A stretch of 64,000 bases of DNA from the NCBI RefSeq assembly GCF_000160555.1, contig NZ_GG749281.1:94349-158348 (forward strand), written 5' to 3'. Source of the stretch: Centipeda noxia ATCC 43541. GTDB taxonomy: Bacteria > Bacillota > Negativicutes > Selenomonadales > Selenomonadaceae. The position numbers and the translations under genes are program-made. Positions 16,595 through 25,005 of this stretch are shown in pieces (positions within the stretch are counted from its first letter, which is position 1; every line of letters begins with the position of its first letter). A model generated the notes under the pieces. That model made no database searches, was not told the origin of the DNA, and was given only the letters and a program-made list of their open reading frames with translations.

Positions 16595-16797
16595 TCCTTG
16601 CGTTGGGATGCCTTGTGCTGACTGCATGAAAAAATACTTTTGCGGTGCGAATGAGATTCCCCTCCTTTTCGCGGCAGCTCTTGTTCGAAAATTCTTTGCA
16701 GTCATTGCGGCTCTAAGTGCGGCGCAGATTCTACGTGCAGTATAGCATAATGCTCCATGACGCACAATCCCGCCGGCACAAAGAGCAGACATCTTCC
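16595..16797 (-). promoter_or_regulatory. CRISPR leader with probable pre-crRNA promoter
   Basis: This 203-nt gap between csm6 and the array's newest end has no gene. On the minus strand TTGTGC (16767-16762), 17 bp and TATACT (16744-16739) would start transcription about 140 nt before the first repeat. Confidence 0.6.
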
Positions 16798-18168
16798 TTA
16801 TTCGTGGATTTCGAGGGCTTCTTCGAGCCAGTTGTTGATGCGGCTATAGGTTGTGCGTGCCTCCTTGACTTTCGTTCCATAGACGAGGGTGAGCATCTTG
16901 GCAAAGGTGTCCATAAGCGCGGGTGGGGTCATCTGTGTGTCCTTCTGAAAGCTCTCGCGTGTCACGTTGACGATGACGTGAGCGACACTATTGCGTACTT
17001 TTCTGACGGTCCCCAGCTTGCCGAGTTCGTCCATCATATCGCTGTGAAGTTGTGCATCCTTTGCCAGCCCTGCCTCCTGCATATAGGTACAGTAGTGGAT
17101 GAGCAACAAGAAGGACAGGTCGGTATTGGTGTATTGGTGGGCATTTGATCCCGCAAATTCCTGATCCAGCAGGTCTAGGAAGTTCCGCGCATTTTTTTCG
17201 ATTTTCTTGCGCTGTAGTATGTAGCCATCGGTATTGTACTTTTTGATACAGAGGTTGTCGATGTGCTGTGCATTCTTTCTGCCGCCCTTCACATTTTTTG
17301 CGACGTAGTCGTGCAGGAATTCATAGAGGAAGGGTGTGATGCGCAGCATGAAGTTGGAAAGGCGTTCGTTCTCCTGATCGATCTGCATGACGAGGAAGTA
17401 TTCGACGATGCGCTCTTCGTCTTCCTTGAACAGGAACAGTTTCTGTCCGTTGTACTCAGGCAGGATTTTACGTGCCTTGTCGGGAAGGAGCATGGTGCGG
17501 GCAGCAGCATGTTTGAGCAGCGTTTTCGCATCGGTGGGAACGAGACGGCTATTGCGTGCAAGGGTAAGTGCGGCATTGTATTCGTACGAATGGATAAGAG
17601 CAAGGATGCGGTTCTTCTCCGCGTGGTAACGAAAAATTTTGAGTGGTGGCTCATCACAGCGGCGTACCGCCCCGGGCTTGTTGTCTTCATTCATCTGAAG
17701 CATAGACTGAAGTTCTTCGGGGGTGATCTTTTGCGGATTATTCGCACGCCTCTCAGGTGTAACAGTCTGTATGCCGATGCATCGCTCATTGTCTGCGGCA
17801 AGCATGGCGAGGATAGTCTTGATCTGGGGGGTACCCGAACTGAGGTTGAGCAGGATCTCGTGCTCGGGGTACTTTTGCAGGAGATCCTGCACAGTCTGCG
17901 GCAGGATCTGACTGAACTCCTCATAGCGGCTTGCATCCACAATGTCAGTGAAGATCGGCGGGTCGATGATGCAGTCAGGGGCAACATACCGAACAGCTGT
18001 AGTGTAACGCTTCTCGTTCCGCTCGATCTCGCCCATCTCCTTGGTGAAGAAGAGGACAACGCGCTCGGGCTGATAGTGGCGCAGGATGTGCAGGCAACCA
18101 CCATCATGGAAGTTGTTGCTGCTCACAGGGTCGGTTGTTCCAATGGGCGAGAACAAAATTCGCTTCAT
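16798..18168 (-). CDS. csm6: CARF-HEPN ribonuclease Csm6
   Basis: Csm6 is the accessory RNase of type III systems. Its N-terminal CARF domain (MKRILFSPIG, then LNLSSGTPQIKT near residue 110) senses cyclic oligoadenylate made by Csm1. Its C-terminal HEPN domain cuts RNA unspecifically; the catalytic R-x4-H motif is RNSVAH near residues 392-397. The 456-residue length is normal. I prefer the ATG at 18168 with GGAAAGG 9 nt upstream; an in-frame ATG at 18177 overlaps the cas6 stop but is too close to that site. Because Csm1 lacks its HD nuclease, Csm6 is probably the main effector here. Confidence 0.88.
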   Translation of the reverse strand: MKRILFSPIGTTDPVSSNNFHDGGCLHILRHYQPERVVLFFTKEMGEIERNEKRYTTAVRYVAPDCIIDPPIFTDIVDASRYEEFSQILPQTVQDLLQKYPEHEILLNLSSGTPQIKTILAMLAADNERCIGIQTVTPERRANNPQKITPEELQSMLQMNEDNKPGAVRRCDEPPLKIFRYHAEKNRILALIHSYEYNAALTLARNSRLVPTDAKTLLKHAAARTMLLPDKARKILPEYNGQKLFLFKEDEERIVEYFLVMQIDQENERLSNFMLRITPFLYEFLHDYVAKNVKGGRKNAQHIDNLCIKKYNTDGYILQRKKIEKNARNFLDLLDQEFAGSNAHQYTNTDLSFLLLIHYCTYMQEAGLAKDAQLHSDMMDELGKLGTVRKVRNSVAHVIVNVTRESFQKDTQMTPPALMDTFAKMLTLVYGTKVKEARTTYSRINNWLEEALEIHE

Positions 18169-18173
18169 CTCGT

Positions 18174-18929
18174 TCATCCTTTCCAGATGTCAGTCTCTAC
18201 CGCGCCCATGCCGAGGGCGGTTTTGATGCCGATGCCAGCGTAGGGAGCAAAGGCGAGGAGTGTGCCGAGGATGCGGCGCACCATGTCGCTGCCCGCGAAC
18301 TGTAGGACAATCTGTCCGCGAAATCCGCGGATGTTGTAACCATCGACAGAGAATCCTACGGAGCGCAGTGTATAGCGCGTGAGGCGCGTATGCGCTGCAA
18401 GGGTCTGCGCGAGGTCGTCCTCCTCGATGCGGATGTCGGGGCAGAATCTGTTCCACCGTGCGAGGAGGCTCTGCAGGATGAGTGTGCTCTCAGGCAGGAT
18501 GATGTATGCGCCGCCCTGTTTGAAGCTGGTCGGCGTGAGAAAGTGGAGCTCTGCACCGCGCGGTGCGGTCTCCGCGCGAAAGTATTCATCGGCGATGTCC
18601 TGATAGCTGCGCTCCTCGACGCATTGTATGTTTTGCACGTCGACGGTGTAGCCCTTTTGTCTGAGATGGATGTGCTCCAAGCTCTGCAGTACTGTCCCGA
18701 TGATCTCGCCCGCCGTCTGATCGAGTGTGCCAATGCGCCAAATGACGCGCTCCCGTTCTTTGTCCCAGCGGATACTCTGGCTGTAGGGGCGCAGGTTCTG
18801 CGTGTGGAGAGCGTCGGCGTAGTCCTCCGGCAGGAGTTCCATGAGCGCACCGTGGAGGACGGAGCCCATGGAAGAAGGCGCACGCGCGCCGTCGGGCAGG
18901 CGCAGCTCCGCCTCAAAGCGTCTCAGCAT
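18174..18929 (-). CDS. cas6: CRISPR RNA processing endoribonuclease Cas6
   Basis: Cas6 cuts the pre-crRNA within the repeats. The 251-residue protein has two ferredoxin-like halves and ends in the glycine-rich loop GIGIKTALGMGAVE, typical of the family. The ATG at 18929 follows AGGAG at 7 nt spacing and lies 17 nt inside the end of csm5; a longer in-frame extension covers csm5 coding sequence and is arginine-rich nonsense. The stop overlaps a possible csm6 start. Confidence 0.88.
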   Translation of the reverse strand: MLRRFEAELRLPDGARAPSSMGSVLHGALMELLPEDYADALHTQNLRPYSQSIRWDKERERVIWRIGTLDQTAGEIIGTVLQSLEHIHLRQKGYTVDVQNIQCVEERSYQDIADEYFRAETAPRGAELHFLTPTSFKQGGAYIILPESTLILQSLLARWNRFCPDIRIEEDDLAQTLAAHTRLTRYTLRSVGFSVDGYNIRGFRGQIVLQFAGSDMVRRILGTLLAFAPYAGIGIKTALGMGAVETDIWKG

Positions 18930-20145
18930 TGCCAACTCCTGTGATGGAGCAGAGCCCCATGAGCCAGTCCGCCCCATCGGTCTGTGCTCTCTTGAGTGTG
19001 CGCGGGGTAAGCTGCGTATCCGTCTCTCTGTGCTTGTGCGATGGGTTGGTGAACTGCTCGTCGAAATACGCCGCCGCAAAACGTCGTGCATCCGTTTCTT
19101 TGTCTGCAAGTGCATAGGTGAGCGTCTTGGAGAGGAAGCCCGTGCCCCCGCCGAGAAGTGCGTTCGCCTTGTACTTTCCGATATCGGCAAAGAGATCGCC
19201 GTAGTATTTGGCATCAATGGCCTCAAAGACGCGCTGTTGGCGTGTCAGTCCGTCGAGGGTATAGGCGCGCAGCATATTGAGGACGGACGGCAGGGAGTCA
19301 ATGCCCGCCGCGTGAAGCATAGGGAGGTTCGCAGTGATGGTAAAGCGCAGTCTGCTGTCTGCTGGGATACACTCGCGAAAGAGAACGATCGGGCTTTCGC
19401 CGCGCTTTTCACCAGGCTTGATGAGGGTTGTTGCGTCGATTTTCTGTACGATGACGGTCGGGGCTTTTGCCACGCATCCAACGAGCATCGCGTCGCTGAC
19501 AGAGAGTCCGCGCAGTGCGCTCGCGGCGGCATCCCCGCGCTCTGTGTCCTCATAGGTGAGGGTGTGCAGGAGTTCCTGTTCGAGCCGCAGGATAATCTCG
19601 TTCCACTTGTGCTCTTTTTCCTTCAGTGAACCTTTGACGGAAGAGATTTCCTGCCAGTAGGCGCGAAAACGCGCGGGGTCTTTGCGAATGAGATGGTAGA
19701 GGATGCCCGTACGCAACGCACCCTTGATGGTGCTGCCGGGGATGTAGGGGTGCGCGTTGTCGGCGCGCACGAGGTGACACACGACTTTGTTGAGGTTGGG
19801 CTTGCGGTTTCGGTATTTTTTCTCCGAGAGCATCGCAACGGGGACTCTGCGGCGGATGACACCCGCCTTGCGCAGATCCGCCTCAGTGACACGGTTGGCA
19901 GTCAGCCACTCGAGCAGGTTGCGTGATCTGTTGCCCTGCCCCTCGATCTCGATGTATTTGATGAACGCATCGGTGAGCCCGCGCGCATCAAGAAAGGCGA
20001 GCCATTTGGACTCGTGCAGGAGACTCATCTCGAGTTTGTCTCTATCGTAGAGATACTCGAATGTTCTCAGTTCCTCCCCCGAGCCGATGTGGACGGGGGC
20101 GATGCACTTGATCTCATAGGTCTGCCGAACCATATCGCCTCTCAT
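18913..20145 (-). CDS. csm5: Type III-A effector subunit Csm5
   Basis: This 410-residue RAMP protein caps the crRNA 3' end of the Csm complex. It has the N-terminal CIAPVHIGSGEEL and the YIPGSTIKGALRT motif found in Csm5 and related Cas7-type subunits. The start at 20145 overlaps the csm4 stop by 4 bp (ATGA); an alternative ATG lies at 20133. It is cotranscribed with its neighbours. Confidence 0.9.
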   Translation of the reverse strand: MRGDMVRQTYEIKCIAPVHIGSGEELRTFEYLYDRDKLEMSLLHESKWLAFLDARGLTDAFIKYIEIEGQGNRSRNLLEWLTANRVTEADLRKAGVIRRRVPVAMLSEKKYRNRKPNLNKVVCHLVRADNAHPYIPGSTIKGALRTGILYHLIRKDPARFRAYWQEISSVKGSLKEKEHKWNEIILRLEQELLHTLTYEDTERGDAAASALRGLSVSDAMLVGCVAKAPTVIVQKIDATTLIKPGEKRGESPIVLFRECIPADSRLRFTITANLPMLHAAGIDSLPSVLNMLRAYTLDGLTRQQRVFEAIDAKYYGDLFADIGKYKANALLGGGTGFLSKTLTYALADKETDARRFAAAYFDEQFTNPSHKHRETDTQLTPRTLKRAQTDGADWLMGLCSITGVGNAETL

Positions 20146-21152
20146 GCTGTCACCCCCGCATAAAATCCATAGCCATAGCGCCAGACAGGATGCCCATCAT
20201 GTGTCCCCAGCATACCGCACGTGCCGCTAATCCGCGCAGGAAAACACGAGCCCGCGTCGAGGAGGTAGACGCTGTTCTTCTTCTCGGCAGAATGAACGGG
20301 ATAGCTGATGAAGCCGCCCGCACGGCGCAGACGATAGGCACCGCGCTTGACGGTAGCAAGATCGTCCGCTGTCGGGAGGACGGGCGCGAGTGCGAGCTGC
20401 CACGGGGCACTGTCTGCTGCGAGCATGTCTCTGAGCGCTGCAATGTCGCCGCCATCGTCCGCGTCCATGTGGATGATTTCGCCGGCACGAAATTTGCCAT
20501 AGCCGCTCGTACGCTTGCCGCCGATGCCCGCAGTACCAAGCCACACAAGGAGGCGGTGCAGCCACGAGATCGTCTTCTCATCACGAACGCAAGCGATGAG
20601 GTAAAGCCCCGCCTCTGTACGAAAGTCGAACTGTGCGACATAGTAGGGCAAAGGCTCCTCTCCCCGTCGATTCACACGTTGGCGCAAAGACTCCATGCCG
20701 AAATTGGCATCGAACTCGCGGTCCTCAAAGGGGTTCCCGCTCTGCATGGCACAGATGTAGTCCTGCATGCGGCAGGCGCGAATGTATTTCAGTTTTTTCT
20801 GCTTCTTGCGCATGGTAGCATTCTCACAGGTGCTGCGGTAGTCCTCGCGCTCCTGTGCCTGTGTATGCTCAATGCGCAGGACGGGGCGCGGGAGGAAGAG
20901 GGCAAGTGCGCCGTCATGTTCCCGCCGCTGCCACGGCAGGAGGTCGGAGAGACGCAGGTCGCCGCGCTCAACAGTCTCTGCGAGTCGCCCAAGCTCCTCG
21001 GTTTCGCCAGAGGCGGCGAGCTCTGCGCAGAGTGCACCAAAGAGTGCATCGGCGGGGTACTCCATGCATGCCTCGTCCAGTCTGCCGCCGCGTCCCGGCA
21101 CACCGAAGCGGACGGCAGTCCTAAAGTGCAGCGGATAGATCACATAGCTCAC
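20142..21152 (-). CDS. csm4: Type III-A effector subunit Csm4
   Basis: This 336-residue Cas5-type RAMP binds the crRNA 5' tag and the Csm1 subunit. It shows the glycine-rich GIGGKRTSGYGKF loop and an aromatic C-terminus. It starts with GTG at 21152, which overlaps the csm3 stop (GTGA) and has AGGTGG 8 nt upstream. Confidence 0.9.
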   Translation of the reverse strand: MSYVIYPLHFRTAVRFGVPGRGGRLDEACMEYPADALFGALCAELAASGETEELGRLAETVERGDLRLSDLLPWQRREHDGALALFLPRPVLRIEHTQAQEREDYRSTCENATMRKKQKKLKYIRACRMQDYICAMQSGNPFEDREFDANFGMESLRQRVNRRGEEPLPYYVAQFDFRTEAGLYLIACVRDEKTISWLHRLLVWLGTAGIGGKRTSGYGKFRAGEIIHMDADDGGDIAALRDMLAADSAPWQLALAPVLPTADDLATVKRGAYRLRRAGGFISYPVHSAEKKNSVYLLDAGSCFPARISGTCGMLGTHDGHPVWRYGYGFYAGVTA

Positions 21153-21889
21153 ACGGATCCGCCACCTTTCTCCAGTAAGTCCGCAAGCCCCTGCAACCGT
21201 TCCTGTGTCATGGCGTTCTCGGCAGAGAGCGTGAAGTGTTTTACATGAAAGTCGTGCAACGACACTCTGCCGTAACCGCGCGAGCCGTGCCCGCCGAGGT
21301 AGTCCATCTGCAGGAGGCGAATACCGTTAGCGAGGAGTTGCATGTCCTCTGCCAGCTCACCCTCGTCCTCGATGTTGTAAACAAGGCGGAAGTCGAACTC
21401 TGCGCCGGCGGGAACGCGCTCGATCTGGCGCGGGTTTGCGGCGGCACTGATGCGGCTGATGGTGTTCTCGAATTTGATCTCACCGATGTACGTATCCAGC
21501 TCCATCTCAGCAAAATATTGATAGGATTCCTTCCTCATGCGGATATCCGAGAACTGAAGGCGTGCCGCCTTGCCTCCCGCTTTGCCCTGTGCTGCAGAGC
21601 CAAAGAGACGCTGAATCGTAGTGCTATCCTCATCAATCTTATTCAGGAAGTATTCATTTGTTGAGAAGCTGCGCGCAAGGAGGGTACGAATCTTTCCTTT
21701 GAGCGAGCTGCCGGGAATAATCGGCCGCTTCGTCATCGGGTCACGCAAAAACGGGCTGTCAACTGCACCGATGGGTGAAAAATCAGAGGAAGCGCCAATG
21801 TGTAGACCAGTCTTGAGACACAATATCGCCTCAATCTCAAGTTTTCCTTTCAGCGCGCGCTGTCTTGTATCCTGCTGCTCCATCATCAT
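21149..21889 (-). CDS. csm3: Type III-A backbone RNase Csm3
   Basis: Csm3 forms the backbone of the Csm complex and cuts target RNA every six nucleotides. The segment IGAVDSPFLRDP contains the catalytic aspartate (Asp44 in this numbering), and IIPGSSLKGKIRTLL and the C-terminal GGHGSRGYGRV loop are standard. It is 246 residues long. The start at 21889 overlaps csm2 by ATGA. The catalytic residue is intact, so target RNA cleavage should work. Confidence 0.93.
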   Translation of the reverse strand: MMMEQQDTRQRALKGKLEIEAILCLKTGLHIGASSDFSPIGAVDSPFLRDPMTKRPIIPGSSLKGKIRTLLARSFSTNEYFLNKIDEDSTTIQRLFGSAAQGKAGGKAARLQFSDIRMRKESYQYFAEMELDTYIGEIKFENTISRISAAANPRQIERVPAGAEFDFRLVYNIEDEGELAEDMQLLANGIRLLQMDYLGGHGSRGYGRVSLHDFHVKHFTLSAENAMTQERLQGLADLLEKGGGSV

Positions 21890-22335
21890 TCTCCTTCCTT
21901 TTCCCCATAAAATTTGTGATAGGCAACAAGTGCCTCGATGAACTGTGCGAACGCCATGTACTCTCTGAGATCCGTGCCGACAGTGTCGATGTACTCCTTC
22001 AGCCGCGTATCCTCCGCGAATCTCTTGACGCCCTTATTCCCACGCGCGACCTGATAGGCAAGCTTGACCTTTAGGAATCGAACCGCCTTGGCAAGCTCAT
22101 CGCTCATCTCAAATGCCTTTTCCTGCTCCCTCCCCCGTGCCTTCATCTGCTGATAGCGATATAGGATGATCTTGTTCGTCAGCGTGTTGACCGCCGTGAG
22201 GAATTTACGGATCTGGTTGGTTGTCAGTCCATTTGTTCCCCCGAGCAGTCTGTCATTTTTGAGCCCGAGGATGATCTTCTCTGCTTTTCCTGCAATATCA
22301 TCCGTCTCCGTCAGTTTTTTGATTGTCTCAGCCAT
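21886..22335 (-). CDS. csm2: Type III-A small subunit Csm2
   Basis: This 149-residue all-helical small subunit lines the crRNA-target duplex. It contains LTTNQIRKFLTAVN and a basic KVKLAYQVARGNKGV helix, both typical of Csm2. The start at 22335 has GGGAGAG 8 nt upstream and overlaps the csm1 end by 8 bp. Confidence 0.9.
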   Translation of the reverse strand: MAETIKKLTETDDIAGKAEKIILGLKNDRLLGGTNGLTTNQIRKFLTAVNTLTNKIILYRYQQMKARGREQEKAFEMSDELAKAVRFLKVKLAYQVARGNKGVKRFAEDTRLKEYIDTVGTDLREYMAFAQFIEALVAYHKFYGEKEGE

Positions 22336-24724
22336 CGATGTTCTCTCCCTTCTCTCGGATGCTGTATATGATCAGCTGGAATGCAGTTGACAGCTGTCTG
22401 CGCTCGGATGGTGCGCGATACCATTCGTAGAGCTGCGCACGCACGCGCCGATATGCCTCCTGCAGAGGACTCTTTGTCCCCGGGTCGAGGCGCGCCAGCA
22501 TGTATGCGAAGCGTGCGAGCTGGATTTGTCCGTCCTGCTCCAAAAGGGTGAGCATCCGATAGACAGCACTCTTGCCGAGGTTCAGCCGCGCCCCGTTACC
22601 GCCCTCTTCAAAGGAGCAATTCTCATGCAGAAATGTGAGTTTTTCCCCACAAACATTGTCGATGAAGTCATCCCAGCCGTAGACCTGCGCATGCGTCTCG
22701 AACTCCGCGAGAGAGCGCCCCTCCGTGACCGCACCGAAGAGTGCAACACTGTCCTTCTTCGGGCGCCCGTCCGCATCGCGCAGATCTTTCGCGCGTGATT
22801 CGAGATCGCCTGTACGGCGTGCCATCTCTGCAATGGGGCATTTGTCCTTGAAGAACCCGATTCCTGCTGAGAAATGAAGCTTTCCGCTCGTAAAGCGGAG
22901 GAATGCGCGTCTGAGGTCGACGGCGAGTTCGACGATGTCATCCCACGCGCCGAGGAGGAAGATGTCGTCTCCGCCCGAGTAGACGATATGAACGTCACGT
23001 GTCGCCTTCTTTTCCCTGCCAAAGAGGGAGAAGTGTGTACTGAACTTTCCATCGCAGATATCGTTGATGTAGTGCTTGAAAAAGAGCGAGAGCCGCTGCG
23101 AAAGTGCCGCCGTTCGCGTCATGGTGACGTACTCCGACGGGAATCCCGCGAGGAATGCCGCGCCGAGGTTGTCCACGTCGGCGCGCATGACACCGATGCG
23201 CGGGATACCCTTGCTATCCTCCGTGCCGCCGCTGCGCCGTGCAAGGTTCTCCATCTCGAGCACCGCCTTGTTTTCACGCGCAGAGTAGTCGCCGAGCCAG
23301 AGGTGTGCGACGGGCAGATCGCCCGTGTACGCTGCGTTCTTCGCATAGATGCGATCGATCTTATACGAGAGACGGTCGACATCGTCCAGCTCCTCTGCCG
23401 TGAGGTAGAGTGTACGCCCGATGCCGGGCAGGGAGAGCGCCTCCGCACTGCGCTCTGCAGAGACGCAGAAGGCGTTCTTTGTCAGGATGCGCTCGCCAAA
23501 GGTGAAGAGATGAGAGCACATCCCGCACGCCTCAATGGAGGGGTCGGCGGGGTAGGGCATGAGATGTGCTGTGGAGGTACGGCAGACGCCGCACTCGCGT
23601 TCCTTGTCCCGCGTTTTGTTCCAGTCGCTCTCAGGCATGAACATCGCTGCGAGCTGCTCCTCAGAGTAGCGGCAAAGTTTTTCCGCCGAAAGCCCCTCGC
23701 TCACGCGGTGAAACGCCTCCTGTGTACCCTGCCCCGCAAGCTCCGCGCCCGTGCACGCCGTCCACGCCATCGCGAGGTAGAGGCTGCTGCCGAAGTGCTC
23801 CAGCATCCAGTTGTTGACCTCCGTATGGCAGCGTGCGAGAATGTTCTGCACGTCCTCGGTGTTCGGCAGGAGCAGGTAGAAGTGTCCGCCGCCCGTATAG
23901 AGGAGTGCACTGCGGCTGATGCCGCACGCGGCGAGAATCTCGTCTACGATGTTCTCAAGCAGGATCTCGAGGTAGAACGAGCGGCCGCGCAGGCTCTTGA
24001 GTGCGCCCTTGGACGGGATCGCATAGATGAACGGCTGTATCCCCGAGATGTCCGCTGACACGAGGAGGAATGCGGGCAATGTCGCACCGCCCCGCTCCTC
24101 GTATGTGTGTGCACTGTGGATGTCCTGCGCCGCCGCATAGCGATGGAGCGCAGCCGCGTACGCCGCTGTCATGCGTGCGTAGTCGTAGAGCGAGATGTCC
24201 GCGCCCGCAGGGGACGGCACATAGCTCATCGTCTCCTCGATGACGCGCAGGAGTTCGCCAAGCGGCATGTGTACGGGGGATTTGCGTGCAAAGTGTCTCG
24301 CGAGCCGATCGCAGACCTCCCGATGACCGCGCACTGCGTCATCGAGGTCGCCGACGGGGCGCGGGAAGAGCATCCCCGCCCCATCCGTCAGACTGCGGAT
24401 TGGAAAGCCCTCCTTCGCCCCATCGGCAGCACCGAAGCGATTGAACACGCTCTCAAGGTGTGCGGGCTCATGCGGCGCGGCATGCTCCGATGCGGATGTT
24501 CCCGCACCGGCAAGCCGCTGCGCAGCATCGAGGATCCATCCAATCGCGTCGTCGGATGCGCCTGCGTCGGCACGCAGCAGTTGCAAAAGCGCCGCATCCT
24601 CCGCGCAGTATTCTGCGAGGAATGCCGTCCCCGCATCGTGTGCAGCAGGATGCGCACGCGCCGCGAGAATGCGGACGGCGCGCAGGAGTGCCGCCCGTTC
24701 GATCCGTTCACACAGATCTTCCAT
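22328..24724 (-). CDS. cas10: Type III-A Cas10 protein Csm1, HD motif lost
   Basis: This 798-residue signature subunit has an intact second Palm domain with GGDD (about residues 584-587, YSGGDDIFLLG). It should make cyclic oligoadenylates when target RNA is bound. The zinc site is a CGVC...CGMC pair around residues 385-415. The N-terminal HD nuclease motif is not there: where family members read ALLHDIGK, this protein reads ALLRAVRI (Arg15-Ala16). DNA cleavage by this subunit is therefore probably lost. AGGAG lies 9 nt before the ATG at 24724. It is first gene of the csm operon. Confidence 0.93.
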   Translation of the reverse strand: MEDLCERIERAALLRAVRILAARAHPAAHDAGTAFLAEYCAEDAALLQLLRADAGASDDAIGWILDAAQRLAGAGTSASEHAAPHEPAHLESVFNRFGAADGAKEGFPIRSLTDGAGMLFPRPVGDLDDAVRGHREVCDRLARHFARKSPVHMPLGELLRVIEETMSYVPSPAGADISLYDYARMTAAYAAALHRYAAAQDIHSAHTYEERGGATLPAFLLVSADISGIQPFIYAIPSKGALKSLRGRSFYLEILLENIVDEILAACGISRSALLYTGGGHFYLLLPNTEDVQNILARCHTEVNNWMLEHFGSSLYLAMAWTACTGAELAGQGTQEAFHRVSEGLSAEKLCRYSEEQLAAMFMPESDWNKTRDKERECGVCRTSTAHLMPYPADPSIEACGMCSHLFTFGERILTKNAFCVSAERSAEALSLPGIGRTLYLTAEELDDVDRLSYKIDRIYAKNAAYTGDLPVAHLWLGDYSARENKAVLEMENLARRSGGTEDSKGIPRIGVMRADVDNLGAAFLAGFPSEYVTMTRTAALSQRLSLFFKHYINDICDGKFSTHFSLFGREKKATRDVHIVYSGGDDIFLLGAWDDIVELAVDLRRAFLRFTSGKLHFSAGIGFFKDKCPIAEMARRTGDLESRAKDLRDADGRPKKDSVALFGAVTEGRSLAEFETHAQVYGWDDFIDNVCGEKLTFLHENCSFEEGGNGARLNLGKSAVYRMLTLLEQDGQIQLARFAYMLARLDPGTKSPLQEAYRRVRAQLYEWYRAPSERRQLSTAFQLIIYSIREKGENIDG

Positions 24725-24817
24725 AGCCTCATCTCCTTTCGTTTACCCTTAATCTCAAACTAATAAAAAATATTCTCTCTCCCGATGAAAATTCCTGCAA
24801 ATTTTCAAGACTGCAAC

Positions 24818-24842
24818 AAAAAAAGCAGCACGCGGCTGCTTT
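24818..24842 (-). terminator. Terminator between pectate lyase and csm1
   Basis: AAAGCAGC and GCTGCTTT pair around ACGCG; on the minus strand a seven-T run follows. It separates the pectate lyase transcript from the CRISPR operon. No strong csm1 promoter was found in 24725-24817. Confidence 0.8.
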
Positions 24843-24849
24843 GCTTATA

Positions 24850-25005
24850 GAAATCGCTGATAAAATGAAGTCTGTCAGATTGGTGCAGATTTTTCGCCCT
24901 GCCAAGGAGACAAACCTAACACTGCAAGGGCTATATGGAGGATCGCGGGCGCAGTGCTGGCAAAAAGATGCGCTAAGACAGCGTGGCTGAATTTATCAGT
25001 GCTTC
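24850..25005. mobile_element. MITE-like element, copy A
   Basis: This 156-bp non-coding element is related to the one at 46584-46745. Shared parts include CGCTGATAAAATGAAGTCTG near the left end, TATGGAGGAT in the middle and GGCTGAATTTATCAGTG near the right end. The two ends are imperfect inverted repeats centred on CTGATAAA. It carries no gene. Its right end supplies the last codons and stop of the pectate lyase gene. Confidence 0.7.

Noticed and set aside
18930-19226. A longer Cas6 starting at 19226
   Set aside because: The added 99 residues overlap csm5, are rich in arginine and serine as expected from an out-of-frame read, and lack a ribosome site.
14322-24724. Type I-B CRISPR system
   Set aside because: Cas3, Cas5, Cas7 and Cas8 are absent; the effector genes are the complete csm1-csm6 set of type III-A with cas6.
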